Shown here piece by piece: positions 1 to 6,478 of a DNA stretch of 39,221 nt. Location: the NCBI GenBank assembly GCA_910584645.1, contig CAJUAU010000026.1:1-39221 (forward strand), read 5' to 3'. Position numbers and translations under genes: made by a program. Every line of letters starts with the position of its first letter. The stretch's first letter is position 1. The notes beneath the pieces are model-generated. The model had not been told where the DNA came from and made no database searches. It was given only the letters and a program-made list of their open reading frames with translations. The stretch comes from an uncultured Eubacterium sp. (GTDB lineage Bacteria; Bacillota; Clostridia; Lachnospirales; Lachnospiraceae).

Positions 1-65
1 CAATTCATTCAAAAAATTCTTCATTTTAGACTTGACTTTTAATAGTTAGTCTTTCCTTTTTTTGT

Positions 66-164
66 TTATATTAAGCATTTGCAACATGCATTATTTTGTT
101 TCAAGCTTACACCGACATCCCCATATAATTTTTCTACTACCTGTTCTGCTTCTTCACGTGTCAT
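66..164 (-). CDS. 32-residue Cys-rich peptide, copy B (putative secreted peptide)
   Basis: A 33-codon reading frame starts 11 bases after the stop of the upstream lipoprotein gene and has an AAGGAGG ribosome site just before its ATG. The peptide begins MTREEAEQVVEKLYGD and ends NNACCKCLI, with three cysteines near the C-terminus. It differs from copy A by five bases: four silent changes and one E-to-K change at residue 4. That pattern is what selection on a real protein produces. There is no hydrophobic signal and no GG/GA leader site. The acidic helical N-terminus followed by a short Cys-rich tail resembles a leader-core layout. The likely role is cargo of the HlyB-like exporter in the same operon; this is inference. 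No family was recognised. Confidence 0.7.
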   Translation of the reverse strand: MTREEAEQVVEKLYGDVGVSLKQNNACCKCLI

Positions 165-175
165 TTTTTCCTCCT

Positions 176-856
176 TCATTTTCTATAAAACAACTTTATC
201 CAGTATGGACAGCCATCCACAGTTCCACTTAACGTGATGCTTCTACCGCTTTTCTTATTACCGTTTTTATAAAAGATTCCGTTTTCATTTTTTCCCCACA
301 ACTCGTAAATATGATCCCATGGTGTCTCAAGATTCACTCCACATATATTAAATTCAAAATCCGAGTTTCTCATGGCACCAAAATTAATATAACTAATCGT
401 TTTTTCCTTGATATTTCCTTTTTTTCCATTATCAATCCACAGTTCGGCAATCTTTTCTTCCTTATAATACAAATCTGCCATCACATCATTTCCCTTCGGC
501 TGATAGGAACTCTTTTTAATCGTAAACCCCTTTCCCAGCTTCTTTAACGTCAAAGGAAAACTCACCTTCTTTCCGCAGATCGTTACGTGCTTCATCACCT
601 CCTCAAAGTTCTTCTCCAGGTCTCCCTTGGATATCTTCATGGGATCAAAGGTTTCCTTAGGCTTTGCTTTTTTCTCCTTTTTTTCTTTCTTTTTTGTTCC
701 TCTTTTCCAGTCCGGTATACTGGGGTCCTCCAGCTGGTATTCCTCCGGGACTGGGATCTGCTGCTCCTGTACTGTTTTTTCCTGTTGGCACCCGGTCAGC
801 AGGATAAACAGCAGACATGCCAGACAGATCTTTACTGCTTTCCTTCCTTGTTTCAC
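176..856 (-). CDS. Lipoprotein, copy B, paired with small peptide
   Basis: A 226-residue lipoprotein. The n-region MKQGRK is followed by a hydrophobic stretch and the lipobox LLTGC, with the lipidated Cys near residue 23. A Lys-rich linker (repeated KKKEKKEKK) follows, then two similar beta-rich halves. Each half contains an ICGxxxxxP motif, and the second is like the small BLIP/SmpA-type repeats (ICGVNLETP then YELWG). The start is GTG, with AGGAG eight bases upstream. It is the tandem paralogue of the next gene upstream: nearly identical from the lipobox through the first half, strongly diverged in the second half. Anchoring on the outer face of the membrane beside an exported peptide fits an immunity or peptide-binding role, but that is inference. 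Confidence 0.85.
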   Translation of the reverse strand: MKQGRKAVKICLACLLFILLTGCQQEKTVQEQQIPVPEEYQLEDPSIPDWKRGTKKKEKKEKKAKPKETFDPMKISKGDLEKNFEEVMKHVTICGKKVSFPLTLKKLGKGFTIKKSSYQPKGNDVMADLYYKEEKIAELWIDNGKKGNIKEKTISYINFGAMRNSDFEFNICGVNLETPWDHIYELWGKNENGIFYKNGNKKSGRSITLSGTVDGCPYWIKLFYRK

Positions 857-881
857 TTTGCGTTCTCCTTTCCCTTTTTGT

Positions 882-980
882 TTATATTAAGCATTTGCAA
901 CATGCATTATTTTGTTTCAGACTTACACCAACATCTCCATATAATTTTTCTACTACCTGTTCTGCTTCTTTACGTGTCAT
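882..980 (-). CDS. 32-residue Cys-rich peptide, copy A (putative secreted peptide)
   Basis: Second copy of the small peptide, 14 bases after the stop of its lipoprotein gene. GGAGG lies seven bases before the ATG. It begins MTRKEAEQVVEKLYGD and ends NNACCKCLI; only residue 4 differs from copy B. The codon differences GGG/GGA, GTC/GTT, AGC/AGT and TTG/CTG are all silent. The next lipoprotein gene starts 25 bases downstream, so the order lipoprotein-peptide-lipoprotein-peptide continues one transcript. Three Cys in the tail (CCKC) could form disulfides or be modified. No modifying enzyme is encoded in the window. Not a family that I can name. Confidence 0.7.
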   Translation of the reverse strand: MTRKEAEQVVEKLYGDVGVSLKQNNACCKCLI

Positions 981-994
981 TTCTTTTCCTCCAA

Positions 995-1669
995 TTATCT
1001 ATAAAATATATCTATCCAGTCTGGACAGCCATCCACCGTCCCAGTTAACCAGATACTTCTACCACTTTTGCCATTACCATCTTTGTAATATATTCCATCT
1101 TTTCCTTCTCCCCACAACTCGTAAATATATTCCCGTGGTGTTTCCAAGTTCACTCCACATATATCAAATTGAAAATTGGGGGTTTTCACAGCGCCAAAAT
1201 TAATTTTACCAAATTTTTTTTCCTTGATATTTCCTCGTTTTCCATTTATGATCCACAATTTTGCAATCTTTTCCCCTTTATAATATAAGTCTGCCCGCAA
1301 ATCATTTCCTTTGGCTTGATAGGAACTCTTTTTAATCGTAAACCCCTTTCCCAGCTTCTTTAACGTCAAAGGAAAACTCACCTTCTTTCCGCAGATCGTT
1401 ACGTGCTTCATCACCTCCTCAAAGTTCTTCTCCAGGTCTCCCTTGGATATTTTCATGGGATCAAAGGTTTCCTTAGGCTTTGCTTTTTTCTCCTTTTTCT
1501 CCTTCTTTTTTGTTCCTCTTTTCCAGTCCGGTATGCTGGGGTCCTCCAGCTGGTATTCCTCCAGGACTGGGATCTGCTGCTCCTGTACTGTTTTTTCCTG
1601 TTGGCACCCGGTCAGCAGGATAAACAGCAGACATGCCAGACAGATCTTTACTTCCGGTTTTTTTCTCAT
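995..1669 (-). CDS. Lipoprotein, copy A, paired with small peptide
   Basis: A 224-residue lipoprotein with n-region MRKKPEVK, a hydrophobic core and the lipobox LLTGC. The chosen ATG has GGAGG eight bases upstream and aligns with the paralogue's start. An in-frame ATG 15 bases further up (1684) also has a GAGGAG site and cannot be excluded. From the lipobox Cys, the first ~97 residues differ from copy B at one position; the last ~105 differ at about 33. The Lys-rich linker and the two ICG-containing beta-rich halves are as in copy B. It follows the TolC-like gene after about 24 bases, so it belongs to the secretion operon. Immunity or peptide capture is inferred from context only. Confidence 0.85.
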   Translation of the reverse strand: MRKKPEVKICLACLLFILLTGCQQEKTVQEQQIPVLEEYQLEDPSIPDWKRGTKKKEKKEKKAKPKETFDPMKISKGDLEKNFEEVMKHVTICGKKVSFPLTLKKLGKGFTIKKSSYQAKGNDLRADLYYKGEKIAKLWIINGKRGNIKEKKFGKINFGAVKTPNFQFDICGVNLETPREYIYELWGEGKDGIYYKDGNGKSGRSIWLTGTVDGCPDWIDIFYR

Positions 1670-1693
1670 CACATTTTCCTCCATTCACACTCC

Positions 1694-2767
1694 TCATTCG
1701 TCACTATCCGTTAACTGCTGCAGGCCATATTCCAGCTGGATACATTTTTTCTCTTTTTCGCACTGCAAGACTGCCTCTTCGTATTTCAGCTTCTGGACCC
1801 CCGTTTTGTGTTCCTGGAACTGACTAACTGATATCTTTCCCTTTTCTTTTAGCAGCTGCAGCAATCCTGACTCCCGCTTTGCAAGACGGATTTCCTTCCT
1901 TTTTCTCTCTAGTCCTGCCCCGCAGTTATCATATTCCCTGCACAAGTCAAGGATCTTCTTCTTTCGTTCTAAGCGGTACTGCTTCTTTTTCAGTAACAGA
2001 AGGTTAAGCTGATTCTGAATATACCAATACTCATCCCTCTCTTCTGGTATTTCTTTGTGAAAGATCGTCTGATATTTTTTATATGCCCTCTCCTCATTAT
2101 TTATTTGTTCGTACTCCGTCTTTTCTTCAGTCCATTTTCGTATATAATATTTTACGCTCTTCCTGGAAGATAACTTGAAGGCACCGATTTTCTTTTTACC
2201 TGTTTTCTGGCAAATTTCTTTTTTCCGGCGCAGACATTGCTGTCTGATCTGCCTCCATTCTGCTAAAGCATTTTGAACCTGCAGTTTTTGTTTTCTGTAT
2301 TCCAGCGTGGTAACCAGGCCTTTTTTTCGTTTTTCCCCCATCTCTTTTGCCTTAGTTTTCAGCTCAGACAGCTTTGCCCTGCAATATCCCAGCTCTGCCA
2401 TCGAACATTTATATTCGGACACCAGGATCTTCAGCTCTCCCTCTCGCCGCCTCCACTGGTCTGACATCCATTTTTCCCCGTTATTTATGTAAAATGAAGC
2501 GATTTCATATGAAAGCTCAGCTTCTTTATAGTTTTTGAGATTTGTTCTTGTGTCTTCCTGTAGATAATTCTGGTAAGATAATTCCATACGTCTTTTCAGA
2601 ACTCCACACTGGCTCTGATAACCTGCCAGTTCGTATTGCAAAGCCTTGTATTCGTCTCCTGTTTTTCTTAAATGGATCCCTTTTTGCTGCGATGCCAATA
2701 TTTCATCTCCGCCCAGAATGGCAATGAAACTTAATAAGATCAACAGTACTGCCACGTTTTTTCTCAT
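1694..2767 (-). CDS. TolC/OEP-like coiled-coil secretion partner
   Basis: A 357-residue protein with an N-terminal signal (hydrophobic VAVLLILLSFIAIL), then long charged helices. Two segments match the TolC helical-repeat pattern of a glycine turn followed by a helix. One is KKGLVTTLEYRKQKLQ and its continuation to about residue 190. The other is KGKISVSQFQEHKTGVQKL near the C-terminus, ending in a Leu-rich stretch like the L..atG of TolC. It is shorter than TolC (about 430-490), and I saw no obvious beta-barrel strands, so it may form only the helical tube. It lies 16 bases after hlyD-like, where tolC sits in many type I systems. The fold assignment is pattern-based; a generic coiled-coil protein is the alternative. 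Confidence 0.6.
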   Translation of the reverse strand: MRKNVAVLLILLSFIAILGGDEILASQQKGIHLRKTGDEYKALQYELAGYQSQCGVLKRRMELSYQNYLQEDTRTNLKNYKEAELSYEIASFYINNGEKWMSDQWRRREGELKILVSEYKCSMAELGYCRAKLSELKTKAKEMGEKRKKGLVTTLEYRKQKLQVQNALAEWRQIRQQCLRRKKEICQKTGKKKIGAFKLSSRKSVKYYIRKWTEEKTEYEQINNEERAYKKYQTIFHKEIPEERDEYWYIQNQLNLLLLKKKQYRLERKKKILDLCREYDNCGAGLERKRKEIRLAKRESGLLQLLKEKGKISVSQFQEHKTGVQKLKYEEAVLQCEKEKKCIQLEYGLQQLTDSDE

Positions 2768-2783
2768 CTCGTCCTTCTCCTGT

Positions 2784-4064
2784 TTATGGTATATTCAGAC
2801 TTCCCTCTGCATGCTCCCATAACGGCTGAATAAAAAATTCGATGATCCGCCGCTCTCCGGTCTTGATCTCTGCTGTTCCCTGGATGCCTGCCAAAGTTTC
2901 TGCCTCCTTAAATATTTTATTTCTCTCAGATTCTGGCAGACTTACTTTTACAATGTACACTTCACCCATTTTATCATCAGAAAATGAATCTGCGCTGATA
3001 TATTCCACCCGCCCCTCGGCTTTTCCGTATTTCTGATAATCATAAGCATCAAAGCGGATGCTGACCGGCTGGTCCAGAGTGATGTAACCGATGTCCTGGT
3101 TCCTGACCGTTAGTTCCATTACACATTTGTCTGATTCCGGTACGATTTCCACCAATTCCTGCGCCGGATTTACTACTCCGCCCACGGTATTCACAAGAAC
3201 AGACTTTACGATTCCCGCCACAGGCGCCCTTAAAGTGAGCTTTTCTAAATCCTCCCTGCTTTTGTCAGTGACAACTTCACCCTGCTGAAGTTCATTATGG
3301 CATTCCAAAATAAGAGAAGACAATTCACTGTCATATTCACTTCTCAATGATTTGATAGAATTTTCTAATCTCTTGATCTGCTCTTCCATACTTTTACCAT
3401 CGCGTGTCTTCCCCTGCAGACTATTTTTCTTTTCTTCCCACTCTGCCCTGGCAACTGCACCGCTTTCGGACAACTCCCGATAATCTTTTTCTTCTCTCCT
3501 CAAAATTTGGATTTCATCCTGAGTCCCTCTGTATTCTTCTTTTGCGCTTTCCAGCTGCTGCCGGAGCTCTTCTTTTTTTCTGTTATATTTGTCCCGGACA
3601 GCCAGGACAAACTGATACACTTCTGAATATTTTTTCTGACGGAACTTTTCCAGCTTTTTTCCTTCCTTGAGACAATATAAAAGCTTCTGTTTGTAGCGTG
3701 TTTCCTCCTGGGCTTCCTCCTGATACCGGCTTACATCTGCCTCAGATTCAGACACAAGTTCCAAAAGCACATCTCCCTCTTTTACATGCTCCCCCTCTTT
3801 CACCAGTATGTTCTTTATCCGCCCCATCTCCTCCGGCTGCACCACCTGTACCCCGCTCTCACCTCCAGCCGTCAGTCTGCCCCTCGCCGTAACAGTAACA
3901 TCCATTTTCCCAAACACTGACCACAAAAACATAGCGGCCACGACACTGCAAATGATCCAGATCCCCAGATGCCCCCAGGGAGCGGCCGGTGTCTCCACCA
4001 ATTCCAGCGCCTCCGGCAAAAATTCCCGTCTTAATTTTTCATCCTTTGATTTATTCCGTATCAT
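2784..4064 (-). CDS. HlyD-family membrane fusion protein
   Basis: A 426-residue adaptor of type I secretion. It has a short cytoplasmic N-terminus and one membrane span near residues 30-50 (WIICSVVAAMFLWSVFG). A lipoyl half-motif follows (GRIKNILVKEGEHVKEGDVL), then a long coiled-coil hairpin (about residues 120-270) and the second lipoyl half (LRAPVAGIVKSVLVNTVGGV). The beta-barrel domain contains QDIGYITLDQPVSIRFDAY and TAEIKTGERRIIEFFI. The C-terminal half follows E. coli HlyD closely (IGFINVGQ, TAEIKTGMRSVISYLLSP). Its ATG lies inside the end of the ABC transporter gene with a 14-base overlap, implying coupled translation. It should join the inner-membrane pump to the TolC-like protein or, in a monoderm, span the wall. 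Confidence 0.92.
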   Translation of the reverse strand: MIRNKSKDEKLRREFLPEALELVETPAAPWGHLGIWIICSVVAAMFLWSVFGKMDVTVTARGRLTAGGESGVQVVQPEEMGRIKNILVKEGEHVKEGDVLLELVSESEADVSRYQEEAQEETRYKQKLLYCLKEGKKLEKFRQKKYSEVYQFVLAVRDKYNRKKEELRQQLESAKEEYRGTQDEIQILRREEKDYRELSESGAVARAEWEEKKNSLQGKTRDGKSMEEQIKRLENSIKSLRSEYDSELSSLILECHNELQQGEVVTDKSREDLEKLTLRAPVAGIVKSVLVNTVGGVVNPAQELVEIVPESDKCVMELTVRNQDIGYITLDQPVSIRFDAYDYQKYGKAEGRVEYISADSFSDDKMGEVYIVKVSLPESERNKIFKEAETLAGIQGTAEIKTGERRIIEFFIQPLWEHAEGSLNIP

Positions 4065-6186
4065 GTCCTGTCATCCCCTGTCGTTTCAGCATATGATAAT
4101 AAACTCCCTTACGCCGTATTAATTCTTTGGCAGCGCCGTATTCAACAATTTTCCCACGTTCTATCACCATGATCCCATCTGCCTCCTTAAGAGTTGACAA
4201 GCGGTGGGCAATAATAAGTACGGTCCTGCCTGCACACATCTGTCTGAGATTGTCTTGTATAATACGCTCTGACTCATAATCCAGTGCTGATGTCGCCTCG
4301 TCAAAGATAAGTATTCTGGGATTGGTCAGCAGTGCCCTGGCGATCGCCACTCTCTGTTTTTGCCCCCCGGATAAACCAGTTCCCTTCTCTCCCAGCATGG
4401 TATCATACCCCTCACTGAGTTCCGTGATAAATTCATGAGCCCCCGCCATTTTCGCCGCATGTATGATCTCATCCATAGAGGCGGCAGGATTTTGAAGCGC
4501 AATATTTTCCCGGACCGTAGCATGAAACATAAAATTCTCCTGAAGCACTATTCCAATCTGGTGTCTGAGCCACACCGGATCTGTCGTAGAGATATCCAGC
4601 CCATCCACCCGGATCTTCCCACTCTCTGGTATATACATCCGCTGGATCAGTTTGGACAATGTGCTTTTCCCGGAACCGCTCCTCCCCACAATACCGACCG
4701 TACGTCCTGCCGGGATCCGAAAAGTCATATCCCTGATCACCTCTGACTGCTCCGCCTTATAGCGGAAGCGGACATTTTCAAATTCTATATTTCCCTTTAA
4801 CGCCGGAAGACGTCTCTGGTTTCCCTCCATGGATGGCTCCGGTCTCGTGCGGAAGATATCCCCCAGCCGCTGGATCGACACAGAAACCTGCTGAAATTCC
4901 TGCCACGTCTGTACAATCCTTAGTACCGGCTGGCTCACCCGTCCTGCAAGCATTCGGAATGCCACCAGCTGTCCCGTGGTCATAGCTTCTCCGATCACCA
5001 GGAGGGCGCCATAATACAGAATCGCGATATCAAACAGTTTCTGTATCAGCTGGGCGGCTGCCCCGGCGGTATTTCCCGCCATAGTCATTTTAAAACCGGC
5101 TTTTGTATAATTTGCCAGAAGCCCCTCCCACTTCTTCTGGGCAAATGGCTCAATAGCATAGGACTTTATGGTCTGGATCCCTGTCACAGCTTCCACAAGA
5201 TAGGACTGGGACTCCGCCCCACAGTGAAACTTATCATCAATGTGCCCCTTTAAAACAGGTGTAGATACCACAGAGACCAATACCAGAACCGGCAGAGAAG
5301 CCAGCGTGATCAGAGTGAGCTTTGTGCTGTAAAAAAACATAAAAACAAGATACACAATAATAAACAGTGTATCTAACATAGCTGACATCGGAAGTCCTGT
5401 CAGAAATCTCCGTATCGTCTCCAGCTCTTTCACCCTGGCAATCGTATCACCGATACGGTGGGCTTCAAAATAGCTCAGCGGCAGATGAAATAAATGACGG
5501 AACAGCCGGCAGCTTAATATTACATCGATGCGGGACGTGGTGTGGGCAAATACATAATTTCTTGACAAAGAAAGAAGGGTCTCAAAAATTGTAATGAGCA
5601 CGAGCCCCGCCGCCAGTACATCCAGCGTCGACAGGCTCCCATGCACCAGCACTTTATCAATGACAGACTGGGTAATAAGCGGCGAAACCACCGCAAGGAT
5701 CTGCATCACAAAAGCAGCCATCAGAACTTCCAGCAATGGCTTTTTAAATTTTAACACTGTTGGCATAAACCACCTTATGCCAAACTTAAGATTTTTATTT
5801 TCAAATGCCCTCGGTGAACAAAGGATCACAGTCCCTTCCCAGACCTGATCCAGCTCTTCCTTCTCCAGCACAAAGGGCTGCTGTGTTCCGGCATTCAGAA
5901 GTAAACATTTCCCACCCTCAAAACGTGCCAGAAGAGCATACGTCCCATCCTTCTGCCTGAGGATTGCGGGCAGAGGCAGCTTTTCCAATGCCTCTGCGGT
6001 AGTCCTCACAGCCTTTGCCTTTAGTTTAAGATGTCTGGCAATCCTAAGAATATCATCATCTTCGATGTTTTTATCCTGAAGCACAAATAAATGCCTCAAA
6101 TGTTCCTCATCCACGCCGATCCCGTGATAATTTGCCACGGTTATCACGCATTTCATTCCTGTGTCGTTTTTTGTGTTTTTCATCAT
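4051..6186 (-). CDS. HlyB-type ABC exporter with degenerate C39-like domain
   Basis: About 711 residues from the chosen ATG, close to the 707 of E. coli HlyB. The reading frame stays open to 6333, but the -10 box at 6265-6270 lies inside that extension, so the longer start is unlikely. Layout: C39-like domain (1-125), six-helix membrane domain (about 150-430) with HlyB-like KVLVHGSLSTLDVL and FLTGLPMSAMLDTLF, then a nucleotide-binding domain. The latter has Walker A GRSGSGKS (about 502), signature LSGGQ, Walker B ILIFDEATSALD and IIAHRLS. At the peptidase Cys position it reads DTG (HlyB has DYG, active peptidases DCG/ECG), and the His position reads DGTYALL. The domain is therefore probably a substrate-docking CLD without protease activity. 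Confidence 0.93.
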   Translation of the reverse strand: MMKNTKNDTGMKCVITVANYHGIGVDEEHLRHLFVLQDKNIEDDDILRIARHLKLKAKAVRTTAEALEKLPLPAILRQKDGTYALLARFEGGKCLLLNAGTQQPFVLEKEELDQVWEGTVILCSPRAFENKNLKFGIRWFMPTVLKFKKPLLEVLMAAFVMQILAVVSPLITQSVIDKVLVHGSLSTLDVLAAGLVLITIFETLLSLSRNYVFAHTTSRIDVILSCRLFRHLFHLPLSYFEAHRIGDTIARVKELETIRRFLTGLPMSAMLDTLFIIVYLVFMFFYSTKLTLITLASLPVLVLVSVVSTPVLKGHIDDKFHCGAESQSYLVEAVTGIQTIKSYAIEPFAQKKWEGLLANYTKAGFKMTMAGNTAGAAAQLIQKLFDIAILYYGALLVIGEAMTTGQLVAFRMLAGRVSQPVLRIVQTWQEFQQVSVSIQRLGDIFRTRPEPSMEGNQRRLPALKGNIEFENVRFRYKAEQSEVIRDMTFRIPAGRTVGIVGRSGSGKSTLSKLIQRMYIPESGKIRVDGLDISTTDPVWLRHQIGIVLQENFMFHATVRENIALQNPAASMDEIIHAAKMAGAHEFITELSEGYDTMLGEKGTGLSGGQKQRVAIARALLTNPRILIFDEATSALDYESERIIQDNLRQMCAGRTVLIIAHRLSTLKEADGIMVIERGKIVEYGAAKELIRRKGVYYHMLKRQGMTGHDTE

Positions 6187-6264
6187 AATGGTTATTTTCC
6201 GTAAAAATAAATTTAAGTTAACTCCAAGCATCATAAAATGACTAACTGGAATTACCTCTCCTAA

Positions 6265-6332
6265 ATTATACCATTTTTTTATACCCTTGTGTTGAAAATA
6301 CCTCCAACGACATAAACTTGCGACAAACGACA
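6265..6332 (-). promoter_or_regulatory. Promoter of secretion operon with TGTCG repeats
   Basis: On the minus strand a consensus TATAAT lies at 6265-6270, with AGGAGAGG just downstream; the -35 is poor. Three TGTCG repeats lie upstream at 6332-6328, 6325-6321 and 6312-6308, read as TGTCGTT, TGTCGCA and TGTCGTT. This places them about 50-75 bases before the predicted start. They resemble the Spo0A box TGTCGAA but miss its last two bases. A weak -35 with upstream repeats suggests an activator. Confidence 0.5.
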
Positions 6333-6443
6333 TGTCCTAGTACGTTTTTACGTTGTTTTTGTTTTAGTTTTTTTGCCAAAAATCCACTCGGGACAGGGTT
6401 ACAGAATCCTTTTTAACCCTCAATATCTATCCTCACTTCCCGC

Positions 6444-6472
6444 TATACATTTTTCCCGATTTTTGTTATAAT
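6444..6472 (+). promoter_or_regulatory. Sigma-A promoter giving a leaderless helicase mRNA
   Basis: TATACA at 6444-6449 and TATAAT at 6467-6472 are separated by 17 bases. The expected transcription start falls on the A of the ATG at 6479. No Shine-Dalgarno sequence precedes that ATG. Confidence 0.6.
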
Positions 6473-6478
6473 GATCTT

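Noticed and set aside
1..24. Start of a further minus-strand gene (MKNFLNEL...) at the window edge
   Set aside because: Only eight codons are visible and no ribosome site lies close to the ATG, so it cannot be supported.
587..1048. Plus-strand frames opposite the lipoprotein genes
   Set aside because: They are Phe/Leu/Ser-rich mirror frames of the Lys-rich minus-strand genes, with no ribosome sites.
6187..6333. 49-residue extension of the HlyB-like exporter
   Set aside because: It contains the likely promoter -10 box and does not align with HlyB, which begins at the C39-like domain.
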